Shown here: positions 1-8,602 of the stretch, piece by piece
How the letters are laid out: each line of letters starts with the position of its first letter
How positions within the stretch are numbered: position 1 is the first letter of the stretch
Source: Comamonas testosteroni ATCC 11996
GTDB lineage: Bacteria; Pseudomonadota; Gammaproteobacteria; Burkholderiales; Burkholderiaceae_C
Assembly: GCF_000241525.1 (NCBI RefSeq)
Contig: NZ_AHIL01000063.1
Coordinates: 1-64,000 of the forward strand
Direction of reading: 5' to 3'
Length of the DNA stretch: 64,000 nucleotides
Translations under genes and position numbers: made by a program
Notes under the pieces: model-generated
The model's database searches: none
What the model saw: the letters and a program-made list of their open reading frames with translations, nothing else
Told to the model about the DNA's origin: nothing

Positions 1-47
1 CCCACGTTCACGTGGGGCTTGGTGCGCTCGAATTTTTCTTTTGCCAT
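1..47 (-). CDS. tuf: Elongation factor Tu, 5' end only
   Basis: Reading leftwards from the ATG at 47 gives MAKEKFERTKPHVNV, the conserved N-terminus of bacterial EF-Tu, the GTPase that delivers aminoacyl-tRNA to the ribosome. Only 15 complete codons lie inside the window and the gene runs off the left edge. GGAG lies about 10 bases upstream of the ATG as a ribosome binding site. The preceding tRNA-Tyr/Gly/Thr cluster on the same strand is the usual partner of tuf in betaproteobacteria, so tuf is probably co-transcribed with them. Confidence 0.9.
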   Translation of the reverse strand, partial: MAKEKFERTKPHVNV

Positions 48-122
48 TTTTCCGACTCCGAAAAAACTAATTCACTGCAAGAGGATTTCGGCGCAACCCT
101 ATCAAGCGAGCGCACCAGAAAA

Positions 123-197
<75 letters not shown>

Positions 198-240
198 AAA
201 GAAGCTGCAAAAACAACCTCTAAAATCTTTGCTCGCAAAC

Positions 241-314
241 TGGAGCGGGAGACGGGAATCGAACCCGCGTCATTAGCTTGGAAGGCTAGGGTTCTACCAT
301 TGAACTACTCCCGC
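241..314 (-). tRNA. tRNA-Gly (anticodon TCC)
   Basis: The minus-strand cloverleaf has acceptor stem GCGGGAG/CTCCCGC, anticodon loop CTTCCAA (anticodon TCC, reads GGA/GGG) and encoded CCA at 241-243. As I fold it, the outermost anticodon-stem pair (27-43) is a C-A mismatch; the other arms pair well. Confidence 0.95.
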
Positions 315-372
315 ACAGATTTACTACTGCACGTGACTGCTATTTCTAGCAATCGCTCTTCTCAACCATTGC

Positions 373-458
373 TGGTGGAGGGGACAGGATTCGAACCTGT
401 GTACGCGTTAGCGGGCAGATTTACAGTCTGCTGCCTTTAACCACTCGGCCACCCCTCC
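373..458 (-). tRNA. tRNA-Tyr (anticodon GTA)
   Basis: An 86-base type II tRNA with a long variable arm, as expected for tRNA-Tyr. The anticodon stem CAGAC/... encloses GTA, the acceptor stem is GGAGGGG/CCCCTCC, and CCA is encoded at 373-375. It is first of the tRNA-Tyr/Gly/Thr-tuf unit. Confidence 0.95.
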
Positions 459-470
459 GAAGAGACTTGA

Positions 471-498
471 ATTGTAGCATCTATTTCCAGCTTAAAAA
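471..498 (-). promoter_or_regulatory. Candidate sigma-70 promoter for the tRNA-Tyr/Gly/Thr-tuf unit
   Basis: On the minus strand a TACAAT -10 hexamer (471-476) stands 12 bases upstream of the tRNA-Tyr 5' end. A weak -35 (TTTTTA, 493-498) lies 16 bases further upstream. The position fits a stable-RNA promoter; the -35 is poor, so this is tentative. Confidence 0.35.
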
Positions 499-519
499 GA
501 AATTTTGAAATTTCTTTTT
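494..519 (-). terminator. AT-only palindrome, possible terminator of tRNA-Arg
   Basis: A 12-base arm, AAAAAGAAATTT, is perfectly repeated in inverted orientation around a 2-base loop. It lies 20 bases beyond the 3' end of tRNA-Arg on the minus strand and is followed by a T-rich stretch. It may end the tRNA-Arg transcript, or act as an upstream element for the following tRNA promoter. Confidence 0.4.
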
Positions 520-538
520 TCTTGCCGAAGATCGATGC

Positions 539-614
539 TGGCGCGGCTGGCGGGGATCGAACCCACGACCCTTGGCTTCGGAGGCCAATACTCTATCCAC
601 TGAGCTACAGCCGC
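539..614 (-). tRNA. tRNA-Arg (anticodon CCG)
   Basis: The minus-strand cloverleaf has acceptor stem GCGGCTG/CAGCCGC, anticodon stem TTGGC/GCCAA around CTCCGAA (anticodon CCG, reads CGG) and encoded CCA at 539-541. It is separated from the tRNA-Tyr unit by an AT-rich palindrome, so it is probably a separate transcript. Confidence 0.95.
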
Positions 615-688
615 GAATCCGTCAGGCCGCTTGCACGGCCAACAACAATTCAACAGCCGCAATTATTGCACGGGTTTGGGCACCCAAA

Positions 689-1310
689 TCACAAATTCAC
701 CCGAAATCCCAAACCAGACAAGTAGACATCCACCGACATCGAACCGACCTTGACCAATGAGAAACTCCCTTCCGTCAAGACCCAACCATGTATAAGACCC
801 ACAAAAAGAGAGTGCAAGCCAAGGGCAGCCTCCTCTGGGGATACCGACAACTGCACGGACTGCCCCTGAGCTGCAGCCGCCAGGTCGTGCGCAAATTTTT
901 CCCGAGCGAAGCCTGAACTTTCTATATGCTGCAAACGCACATCAGCCAGTTCGCCCACGTATTCCATTTTGAATAGCGCCGTCTCAAACACCTTGCGTCT
1001 GCGCTCATCCTCGTCCAAGCTCTCGAACACACAAAGGATGGAGTGACGAATGCGCTCTAGCGGCAACAGGTCACCATACCTGTCGTCACAGATTTCTTCG
1101 AAAGGCAGGCATATGCGCCCAAGCATGGAAACAAAGACATCCATCTTGTCCTTGAAATGCCAGTACACCGCCCCGCGTGTAGCCCCTGCACGCTGCGCGA
1201 TATCGCCCAGAGAGGTTCGAGATACACCTTTCTCGAAAAAACACCTCTTCAGCCGCATCCAGCAGCTTGGTGCGCGTCTCATCCGCTTCAGCCTTGGTTC
1301 TTCGAGCCAT
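689..1310 (-). pseudogene. TetR/AcrR-family efflux repressor (TtgR/AcrR-like), frameshifted
   Basis: Two frames together make one TetR repressor. The N-terminus (ATG at 1310, good GGGAGGT ribosome site) reads MARRTKAEADETRTKLLDAA and then EEVFF. After the A6 tract at 1236-1241 the correct continuation, EKGVSRTSLGDIAQRAGATR, is in another frame and runs to the stop at 689. Removing one base from the tract restores a protein of about 207 residues, the usual length, with helix-turn-helix SLGDIAQRAGATRGAVYWHF and a TtgR-like ligand-binding domain. The gene diverges from an RND pump operon with a palindromic operator between them, so it is the expected local repressor. As written, translation stops after a wrong-frame tail and no repressor is made. 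A sequencing error in the homopolymer is the main alternative. Confidence 0.85.
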
Positions 1311-1390
1311 CACTCACCTCCCTCATCACTCGCCAGCGATAGCTCGCCGCGAGAAAAACCATTTCTCAACTGCTTTACGCAGCGTTTTCA

Positions 1391-1418
1391 ATTATACATT
1401 TATGCATGTATGTATAAT
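1391..1418. promoter_or_regulatory. AcrR/TtgR-like operator between repressor and pump genes
   Basis: A 28-base near-perfect palindrome: 24 of 28 positions equal their own reverse complement, with centre ATGCAT. Its core, CATTTATGCATGTATGTA, closely resembles the E. coli AcrR box (CATTTGTGAATGTATGTA), which is known from that family. TATAAT hexamers sit in both arms, one per strand, so bound repressor would block both the repressor and pump promoters. Confidence 0.75.
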
Positions 1419-1528
1419 TTCCCTAGCACCGATATGCAGGAAACCATCTAGGGTTTCCACCCGAATGAGCGCTCCACTGCGGACAGCGCTCTTTTCTCGT
1501 TTTCACAATGTCAACCGGAAGGACGTTC

Positions 1529-2845
1529 ATGCACCCGATGTATGAAGCAAACCAGGCTCCCGACAATCAGTCCAATTCAGCCGCATCCGGCACCCGCTCC
1601 ATGGTCATAGGCCTGAGCTTGGCTGCTGCATTGGGCCTAGTCGCATGCAGTGACAAAAACGCGGAAGCTCAAAAAGCACAAGCAGCCGCTCAGGCACAGC
1701 CACCCGAAGTAGGTGTAGTGACGGTATCCATGCAGAACGTGCCTCTGGTCTCCGATCTGCCCGGCCGTCTGGAGCCATCGCGCATTGCTCAGGTTCGCGC
1801 CCGCGCAGCCGGCATCGTGCAAAAGCGCCTTTTCCAGGAGGGCTCGGATGTCAAGGCCGGCCAGGCCCTGTTCCAGATTGACAACACCCCGTACAAGGCC
1901 AACCTGCAGAGCGCTCAGGCGACCCTGGCACAGGCCGAAGCCAACCTTGCTCAGGCATCTGCAACCGCCCGCCGCTACAAGCCGCTGGTGGAAGCCAATG
2001 CCATCAGCAAGCAGGAGTACGACACGGCCATTGCCAACGAGAAGGCGGCACTGGCACAAGTTGCAGCAGGCAAGGCGGCAGTCACCAATGCCAACGTCAA
2101 TCTGGGCTATGCCAGCGTGACAGCCCCCATCTCCGGGCGCATCGGCCGCGCTCTGGTGACGGAAGGCGCTCTGGTCGGCCAAGGCGAAGCCACACAACTG
2201 GCGACCATTCAACAAGTCAACCCGCTGTACGTGAACCTGACCCAGTCCTCTTCCGACATCATGCGCATGCGCGAAGCGCTCAGTTCCGGCAAGTTAGCAA
2301 AGGTAGGTGACAACGCGGCGCGCGTCCACGTCTATTTGGACGATGGCAAGGAGTACGCACACACCGGCAAGCTGCTGTTCACCGACCTGACCGTGGACCC
2401 GACTACCGGCCAGGTCAGCGTGCGCGCAGAGCTGCCCAATCCCGACGGACTGCTGTTGCCCGGCACTTATGTACGCGTGCACCTGGAGCAGGCACAGGTC
2501 GAGAACGCCGCGCTGATTCCGCAACAAGCCGTGACCCGCAACGAAAAGGGCAACTTCGTCATGATCGTGGCCGAGGATGGCACCGTGGCACCGCGCCCCG
2601 TTCAGATCAGTCAGTCCAGTGGCAATAACTGGGTTGTCACATCCGGCCTGAAAGCTGGAGAAAAAGTCATGGTGGACGGCCTGATCAAGGTGGGCATGGG
2701 GGCCAAGAAAGTCAAGCCCGTCGAGATCAACAATGCGGCTGCCGGCGCACCAGCACAACCCTCTGCTACGGCCCCCGCCGCACCTGCGCAAGAGAAAGCC
2801 GCCACACCAGCCGAAGGTGCTGGCCAAGGCCAGGCGGCCAAGTAA
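1529..2845 (+). CDS. RND efflux pump periplasmic adaptor (MexA/TtgA-like lipoprotein)
   Basis: Membrane fusion protein that links the inner-membrane RND pump to the outer-membrane channel. The start at 1529 is preferred over an in-frame ATG at 1508 because GGAAGGA lies 5 bases upstream. A signal peptide ends in lipobox LVAC (acylated Cys40). Then come a biotinyl-lipoyl half (PEVGVVTVSMQNVPLV), an alpha-helical hairpin rich in Ala/Gln/Lys, and a second half with the APISGRIGRALVTEGALV signature, followed by beta-barrel and membrane-proximal domains. The C-terminal tail is Ala/Pro-rich and unstructured. It is first of a three-gene operon, 12 bases before the pump gene. At 438 residues it is slightly longer than MexA because of that tail. 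Confidence 0.93.
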   Translation: MHPMYEANQAPDNQSNSAASGTRSMVIGLSLAAALGLVACSDKNAEAQKAQAAAQAQPPEVGVVTVSMQNVPLVSDLPGRLEPSRIAQVRARAAGIVQKRLFQEGSDVKAGQALFQIDNTPYKANLQSAQATLAQAEANLAQASATARRYKPLVEANAISKQEYDTAIANEKAALAQVAAGKAAVTNANVNLGYASVTAPISGRIGRALVTEGALVGQGEATQLATIQQVNPLYVNLTQSSSDIMRMREALSSGKLAKVGDNAARVHVYLDDGKEYAHTGKLLFTDLTVDPTTGQVSVRAELPNPDGLLLPGTYVRVHLEQAQVENAALIPQQAVTRNEKGNFVMIVAEDGTVAPRPVQISQSSGNNWVVTSGLKAGEKVMVDGLIKVGMGAKKVKPVEINNAAAGAPAQPSATAPAAPAQEKAATPAEGAGQGQAAK

Positions 2846-2857
2846 CAGGCACGATCC

Positions 2858-5800
2858 ATGTCAAAGTTTTTCATCCACAGACCGATCTTTGCCTGGGTGA
2901 TCGCGATTTTCGTGATCATTGCGGGCGTGATCTCCATCACCAAGCTACCGGTGGCACAGTTCCCATCGGTTGCACCTCCCACCATCAACGTGACAGCGAC
3001 CTACCCGGGCGCCACGTCACAGACCATGACGGACTCCGTTCTGCAACTGATCGAGCGCGAAATCAACGGCGCGCAAGGTCTGATGTACATGGAAGCCTCC
3101 GCCCCTGCGGGAGGTCAAGGCACGCTGACCGTCACCTTTGCTCCCGGCACCAACCCCGATCTGGCGCAGGTGGACGTGCAAAACCGCCTCTCGCGCGTGC
3201 TGCCCCGCCTGCCTCAGGTCGTTCAGGCCCTGGGCGTGCGCGTGGACAAGTCCATGAGCAACTTCCTGATGATTCTGGCCTTTCAGGCCGAGTCAGGAGA
3301 GACCTCTCGTGACGACATTGCCGACTATGTGAACCGCAATGTGGTGCCTGAAATCCAGCGTCTGGACGGCGTGGGCAAGGCACAGCTGTTTGCCTCGGGC
3401 CGTGCCATGCGCGTCTGGGTGGATCCGGCCAAGCTCCAGGGCTTCGGTCTGTCGATTGCATCGGTCAACGCAGCGATTGCCGCGCAGAACCAGCAGATCT
3501 CCGGTGGTGCCCTGGGCAACCTGCCCAGCACCCCTGGCACTACCACCACCGCCACGATCGTGGTGCCCGGCCAGCTGACGACGCCCGAGGAATTCGGTGA
3601 AGTGGTTCTGCGCTCCAACTCCGACGGCTCCACCGTGCGCCTCAAGGATGTGGCTCGCATCGAGCTGGGCATTGAAAGCTACGCGTTCGAGTCCCGCCTG
3701 GACGGCAAGCCCGCCGTGGCAATGGCCGTGCAGCTGACTTCTACTGCCAACGCCATGGCGACTGCCAAGCTGGTCAAGGCCAAGATGGCAGAGATGGAGC
3801 CCTTCCTGCCTGCCGGCGTGAAATGGTCCTCGCCCTACGACACCTCCAAGTTCGTGAAGATTTCCATCGAAAAGGTGGTGCACACGCTGCTTGAAGCCAT
3901 CGTGCTGGTGTTCATCGTGATGCTGATCTTCCTGCAGAACATCCGCTACACCCTGATCCCCACCATCGTGGTGCCCATTGCATTGCTCGGCACCTTTGCC
4001 GTAATGCTGGTGGCCGGTCTGACCATCAACATTCTGGCCATGTTCGCCATGGTGCTGGTGATCGGTATCGTGGTGGACGATGCCATCGTGGTGGTGGAAA
4101 ACGTCGAGCGCATCATGGCCGAGGAAGGTCTTCCCCCCAAGGAAGCCACCATCAAGGCCATGGGACAGATTCAAGGCGCCGTGGTCGGCATCACCGTGAT
4201 TCTGGTGACGGTATTCCTGCCTCTGGCCATGTTCTCCGGCGCAACCGGCAATATCTATCGCCAGTTCTCGCTGGTGATGGCCATCTCGATCTTCTTCTCT
4301 GGCTTCTTTGCGCTGACGCTGACGCCTGCGCTTTGCGCCACCATGCTCAAGCCCATTCCCAAGGGTCACGCGCACGACAAGAAGACCGGCCTGCTCGGCC
4401 CGTTCTACAACTGGTTCAACCGCAAGTTTGAAGCCGGTACAAGGCGCTATTCAGCCGCTCTGTCCGGTGTGGTCAAGCGCTCCGTGCAGGCCTTCATCGT
4501 CTATCTGCTGGTGATCGCCGGTGTGGTCTTCATGTTCATGCGACTGCCCACGGCCTTTCTTCCCACCGAAGACCAGGGCTATGTCATCTCGCTGGCTCAA
4601 CTGCCTCCCGGCGCGAGCTTGGAACGAACCAGCAAGACCATGGCTGAGCTTGAGAAATTCGCCATGAGCCAGCCTGAGACCGATCACATCGTGAGCATTC
4701 TGGGTTTCAGCTTCATGGGTCAAGGCCAGAACGTGGGCCTGGCGTTCACCACGCTCAAGGACTGGTCCGAGCGCACAGGTGCTGGCTCGGATGCCAAATC
4801 CTTCGCTGAGCGAGCCAAGGGCGCCATGGCAGCGCTGCGCGATGGTTTCATCTTCACGCTGGTCCCCCCTTCCATTTCAGAGCTGGGCAATAGCGACGGT
4901 TTCACCTTCCGTCTGCAAGACCGCGGCAGCAAGGGACATGCTGCCTTGCTGGCAGCCCGCAATCAGTTGGTTGCCAAGGCCAACCAGAGCTCTGTGCTGA
5001 CCGGCGTGCGCTTTGATGGCGTGGATGACGCCCCCCAATGGCAGGTGGACATCAATCGCGATGCAGTCTATGCCCAGCGCGTGAGCATGGGCGACCTTGC
5101 CTCGACGCTGGCAACGGCCTTGGGCTCGTCCAACTCCACGGACTTCCCCAACAACGGCTTTATGCAGCGCGTCACCATCCAGGCCGATGCCGCCCGCCGC
5201 ATGCAACCCGAGGACGTGATGCGCCTGACGGTTCCCAACGCGCAAGGCCAGTTGGTGGAGCTTTCCACCATGGTCAGTGCCAAGTGGATCAGCGGCCCCA
5301 TGCAGCTGACACGCTACAACGGCTACCCCTCCATGAGCATCACCGGTCAGGCCAAACCCGGCTTTACCAGCGGTGACGCCATGAAGGAAATGGAAAAGCT
5401 GGCACAGGAACTGCCCGACGGCTTCGGCTACGAGTGGACCGGTCAGTCTCTGGACGAGAAGAAGGCCGGCTCCTCGGCCATGCTGCTGTATGCGTTCTCC
5501 ATCCTGGCCGTGTTCCTGTGCCTGGCTGCGCTGTATGAAAGCTGGAGCATTCCGCTGTCCGTGCTGCTGGTCGTGCCTTTGGGCGTGTTCGGCGCCGTGG
5601 CCGGCATGCTGATGCGCAGCATGCCCAACGACATCTACTTCCAGGTGGCACTGATCACGGTGATCGGTCTGTCGGCCAAGAACGCCATCCTGATCGTGGA
5701 GTTCGCCAAGGACCTGCATGCGGAAGGCAAGAGCGCCCTGGAAGCCGCGCTGGAAGCCGGGCATCTGCGTTTCCGCCCCATTCTGATGACCTCGCTGGCC

Positions 5801-6037
5801 TTTATTCTGGGCGTGGTGCCGCTGTACATTGCCTCCGGCGCCAGCGCTGCCAGCCAGAAGGAAATCGGCACTGGCGTGTTCTGGGGCATGGTGATCGGCA
5901 CGCCGATCTCCGTGTTCCTGGTGCCCGTGTTCTTTGTGGCCGTGTTCAATCTGTTTGGCAAGAAGTCCAAGCAAGACTTCAACGCCACTCCCCCGGCAGC
6001 AACTTCTGCAGCACAGGGAGGCTCGCAACATGAATAA
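2858..6037 (+). CDS. RND multidrug efflux transporter, inner membrane (AcrB/MexB-like)
   Basis: 1059-residue hydrophobe/amphiphile efflux proton antiporter of the AcrB/MexB/TtgB type. It starts MSKFFIHRPIFAWVIAI, the classic first transmembrane helix. The paired proton-relay aspartates fall exactly at Asp407-Asp408 (GIVVDDAIVVVENVER) and the partner lysine at Lys941 (IGLSAKNAILIVEFAKD), as in AcrB. Two large periplasmic loops lie after helices 1 and 7, including TYPGATSQTMTDSVLQLIER. The gene overlaps the channel gene by 8 bases, so translation is likely coupled. Substrates cannot be read from sequence; family members export antibiotics, dyes and solvents. Confidence 0.95.
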   Translation: MSKFFIHRPIFAWVIAIFVIIAGVISITKLPVAQFPSVAPPTINVTATYPGATSQTMTDSVLQLIEREINGAQGLMYMEASAPAGGQGTLTVTFAPGTNPDLAQVDVQNRLSRVLPRLPQVVQALGVRVDKSMSNFLMILAFQAESGETSRDDIADYVNRNVVPEIQRLDGVGKAQLFASGRAMRVWVDPAKLQGFGLSIASVNAAIAAQNQQISGGALGNLPSTPGTTTTATIVVPGQLTTPEEFGEVVLRSNSDGSTVRLKDVARIELGIESYAFESRLDGKPAVAMAVQLTSTANAMATAKLVKAKMAEMEPFLPAGVKWSSPYDTSKFVKISIEKVVHTLLEAIVLVFIVMLIFLQNIRYTLIPTIVVPIALLGTFAVMLVAGLTINILAMFAMVLVIGIVVDDAIVVVENVERIMAEEGLPPKEATIKAMGQIQGAVVGITVILVTVFLPLAMFSGATGNIYRQFSLVMAISIFFSGFFALTLTPALCATMLKPIPKGHAHDKKTGLLGPFYNWFNRKFEAGTRRYSAALSGVVKRSVQAFIVYLLVIAGVVFMFMRLPTAFLPTEDQGYVISLAQLPPGASLERTSKTMAELEKFAMSQPETDHIVSILGFSFMGQGQNVGLAFTTLKDWSERTGAGSDAKSFAERAKGAMAALRDGFIFTLVPPSISELGNSDGFTFRLQDRGSKGHAALLAARNQLVAKANQSSVLTGVRFDGVDDAPQWQVDINRDAVYAQRVSMGDLASTLATALGSSNSTDFPNNGFMQRVTIQADAARRMQPEDVMRLTVPNAQGQLVELSTMVSAKWISGPMQLTRYNGYPSMSITGQAKPGFTSGDAMKEMEKLAQELPDGFGYEWTGQSLDEKKAGSSAMLLYAFSILAVFLCLAALYESWSIPLSVLLVVPLGVFGAVAGMLMRSMPNDIYFQVALITVIGLSAKNAILIVEFAKDLHAEGKSALEAALEAGHLRFRPILMTSLAFILGVVPLYIASGASAASQKEIGTGVFWGMVIGTPISVFLVPVFFVAVFNLFGKKSKQDFNATPPAATSAAQGGSQHE

Positions 6038-7463
6038 AACCTTGCTCCCCGTAGCACTGGCCGGCGCGCTGCTGGCCAGCGGCTGCTCCTTCATCCCCAC
6101 GCTGGAGCGCCCTGCTGCTCCGGTGGCCGAGCATTACTCTGCCGCCGACGAGCAGGCAGGCACCACCGCGGCCGCCGACATCCCCTGGCAGCAGTTCTAT
6201 ACGGACCCACGCCTGCAGCAGGTGATCCAGCTCGCGCTGGACAACAACCGTGACCTGCGTGTGGCCGTGCTCAACATCGAAAAGGCACAGGCCCAATACC
6301 AGATCCAGCGTGCCGCCCAGTTCCCTGAGTTCGGTGTGGCAGGCAGCGCCAGCCGCCAGCCCAGCGCCACCACTGGCCGCTATGCCAACTCGTACATGGC
6401 GGGCCTTTCCATGCCCAGCTGGGAGATTGACTTCTGGGGCCGCATCGGCAGCCTCAAGCAGCAAGCTCTGGCTCAGTATCTGGCGACCGAGGAAGGCCGC
6501 AAGGCGGCCCAGATCAGTCTGATTGCAACGGTCGCCAACACCTGGCTGAACCTTCAGGCTGACGAGGAGCTGCTGGCCATTTCCCGCCGTACCCTGGGCA
6601 CACGCGAGCAGTCCATCAAGCTGACCAAGCTGCGCCTGGACTCTGGCGTGGCTTCCGAGCTGGACTACCGCCAGGCTCAGTCGCTGACTGAAAGCGCACG
6701 CGCCACGCTGGCCCAGCAAGCCGGTCAGCGCGAGCGCGACGTCAATGCCCTGACCCTGCTCGTGGGCCAGACTCTGCCTGCCGATCTGCAGACCAGCATG
6801 CAAGGCAAGCAACTGCGCGATCTGCCTGCCCTGGCCGATGTGCCTTCGGGCCTGCCTTCTGACCTGCTGCTGCGCCGCCCCGACATCCGTCAGGCCGAGC
6901 AAAGCATGATCGCCGCCAATGCCAGCATTGGTGCGGCACGTGCGCTGTTCTTCCCGAACATCTCCCTGACCGCCTCGGCAGGTTTCGCAAGCTCCGACAT
7001 CTCCGATCTGCTCAAGTCGGACTCTGCGGCGTTCACGATTGCGCCTTCGCTGTATCTGCCCATCTTCAATGCAGGCCGCAATCGCGCCAATCTCCAGGTT
7101 GCAGAAGCCAGCCAGAAGATTGCCGTGGCTCAATACGAAGGCTCCATCCAGTCGGCCTTCCGCGAGGTGTCCGACACCTTGGTGAATCGCCGAGCACTCA
7201 AGGAGCAGCTCGATGCCCAGTCACGTCAGCTGGAGGCTGAGCAGGTTCGCTACAAGCTGTCGGACCTGCGCTACACCAACGGTGTGGCCAGCTACCTGGA
7301 TCTGCTGGATGCGCAGCGTTCACTGTTTGCACTGGAGCAGTCCGTGGTTCAGGTGCGCCTGGCGCAGCTGCAAAACCAGGTCAATCTCTACAAGGTGCTG
7401 GGCGGCGGCTGGACGGAGACAGGCGCCGGCAAAACCCCTGCGCCAGCAACTGCAGTCCAGTAA
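6030..7463 (+). CDS. Outer-membrane efflux channel lipoprotein (OprM/TtgC-like, NodT family)
   Basis: Third subunit of the pump, a TolC-type trimeric outer-membrane channel. The ATG at 6030 overlaps the end of the pump gene, and the reading frame open further upstream is ignored. MNKTLLPVALAGALLASGC is a lipoprotein signal with acylated Cys19. Two OEP repeats follow, with typical motifs SWEIDFWGRIGSLK, LRLDSGVASELDYRQAQS, LLLRRPDIRQAEQ and YTNGVASYLDLLDAQRSLF. The 477-residue length is normal. A rho-independent terminator follows 26 bases downstream, closing the operon. Confidence 0.95.
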   Translation: MNKTLLPVALAGALLASGCSFIPTLERPAAPVAEHYSAADEQAGTTAAADIPWQQFYTDPRLQQVIQLALDNNRDLRVAVLNIEKAQAQYQIQRAAQFPEFGVAGSASRQPSATTGRYANSYMAGLSMPSWEIDFWGRIGSLKQQALAQYLATEEGRKAAQISLIATVANTWLNLQADEELLAISRRTLGTREQSIKLTKLRLDSGVASELDYRQAQSLTESARATLAQQAGQRERDVNALTLLVGQTLPADLQTSMQGKQLRDLPALADVPSGLPSDLLLRRPDIRQAEQSMIAANASIGAARALFFPNISLTASAGFASSDISDLLKSDSAAFTIAPSLYLPIFNAGRNRANLQVAEASQKIAVAQYEGSIQSAFREVSDTLVNRRALKEQLDAQSRQLEAEQVRYKLSDLRYTNGVASYLDLLDAQRSLFALEQSVVQVRLAQLQNQVNLYKVLGGGWTETGAGKTPAPATAVQ

Positions 7464-7488
7464 TCGGGCCATTTTTGCACTCTCACAC

Positions 7489-7512
7489 AAGGCGTCTTCG
7501 GACGCCTTTTTT
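7489..7512 (+). terminator. Rho-independent terminator of the RND operon
   Basis: The 8-bp stem AAGGCGTC/GACGCCTT with a TTCG tetraloop is followed by a T run, 26 bases after the channel stop codon. Confidence 0.85.
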
Positions 7513-7661
7513 CATGCCCGCCACAAATTGGCTGCACAAAGTTGATCCAACTCAACTCCTTTATGCAGCAGCCGTCAACCCGGATCGTCGTGCACTGGTG
7601 TTCTTAACCCTCACTTCTATAATGGTTTGTTAATTCCCATCCCACGATCTCAGAGGACTTC

Positions 7662-8513
7662 ATGAGCGAGCAACACCACGAAGAAGCCCATACAGGCCCC
7701 ATTAAAAAACCCAAGCAGTTGTTGCTTGCCGTCTTCTTCTCGTTTGTGGTTCCCATCTTCGTCATCATCGGTCTGGTCAAGTTCGTGACCTCGTCCGACA
7801 CCTCGGGCGCGGGCACGGCCAATGCCGAAATGGCCAAGGCCATGCGCCTGCAAAAAGTGGGAACGGTGGAAATTCGTGATGCCAACCGTCCTCTGCGCGG
7901 CGGAGCCGAAGTCTTCAAGTCGCAATGCGCGGCCTGCCATGAGACCGGCGTCGCCGGCGCACCCAAGTTCCAGGATGCGGCAGCCTGGGGCCCGCGTATC
8001 AAGCAGGGTCTGGAAACGCTGGTGCACTCCGCCCTGGCCGGCAAGGGCGCGATGGCTGCCCAGGGCGGCGGCGAGTTCAATGACACGGAAATTGCCCGTG
8101 GTGTGGTCTATATGGCCAATGCTGCCGGCGCCAACTTCCCCGAACCCCAACCTGCTGCCGGCGCAGCCGCCGGTGAGACTCCCGCAGCGGCAACTGCAGC
8201 CCCCGCCGCTGCACCTGCAGCAGCGGCCGAACCCGCTCCTGCGGCCGCCCCGGCTCCCGCAGCTGCCGCAGCCTCCGATGTGGGCAAGAACATCTACAAC
8301 ACCACCTGCATGGCTTGCCACGCCAGTGGCGTAGCCGGGGCTCCCAAGTTTGGCGACAAGGCTGCCTGGGCGCCTTTCATTGCCAAGGGCATGGACGATA
8401 TGGTGCAGAAGGCCACCCAAGGTGTTGGGGCCATGCCTCCCAAGGGCGGCTCCACTGCTTCGGACGCGGACTTCAAGGCCGCCATTCAGTACATGGTCGA
8501 TGCTGCGAAGTAA
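7662..8513 (+). CDS. Membrane-anchored diheme cytochrome c (c5-like domains)
   Basis: 283 residues. A charged cytoplasmic N-terminus is followed by one transmembrane helix (about residues 20-42) that anchors the protein with its C-terminus in the periplasm. Two cytochrome c5-like domains follow, with heme sites CAACH (89-93) and CMACH (216-220). Each is followed by a near-identical ETGVAGAPKF/ASGVAGAPKF segment and a MAAQGG/MPPKGG stretch carrying the distal Met. A 45-residue Ala/Pro linker (about 163-205) joins the two domains, which look like an internal duplication. Such proteins pass electrons between the bc1 complex and terminal oxidases. It is probably monocistronic, since terminators lie on both sides. 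TATAAT at 7618-7623 may be its -10. Confidence 0.9.
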   Translation: MSEQHHEEAHTGPIKKPKQLLLAVFFSFVVPIFVIIGLVKFVTSSDTSGAGTANAEMAKAMRLQKVGTVEIRDANRPLRGGAEVFKSQCAACHETGVAGAPKFQDAAAWGPRIKQGLETLVHSALAGKGAMAAQGGGEFNDTEIARGVVYMANAAGANFPEPQPAAGAAAGETPAAATAAPAAAPAAAAEPAPAAAPAPAAAAASDVGKNIYNTTCMACHASGVAGAPKFGDKAAWAPFIAKGMDDMVQKATQGVGAMPPKGGSTASDADFKAAIQYMVDAAK

Positions 8514-8535
8514 ACCCTGCTCTCTGTCCCGCAAA

Positions 8536-8560
8536 AAACCGGCCTTTGGCCGGTTTTGTT
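8536..8560. terminator. Terminator after the diheme cytochrome gene
   Basis: AAACCGGCC and GGCCGGTTT form a 9-bp stem around TTT, followed by a T-rich stretch. It lies between convergent genes and could serve both strands. Confidence 0.8.
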
Positions 8561-8602
8561 ATTTTTGACCAGAAGCCTTCTGTACACCACTACAGGCAGC
8601 TA

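Noticed and set aside
7618..7623. TATAAT upstream of the diheme cytochrome as a full promoter
   Set aside because: The -10 is perfect but no acceptable -35 lies at 16-18 bases, so it is only mentioned, not listed as a feature.
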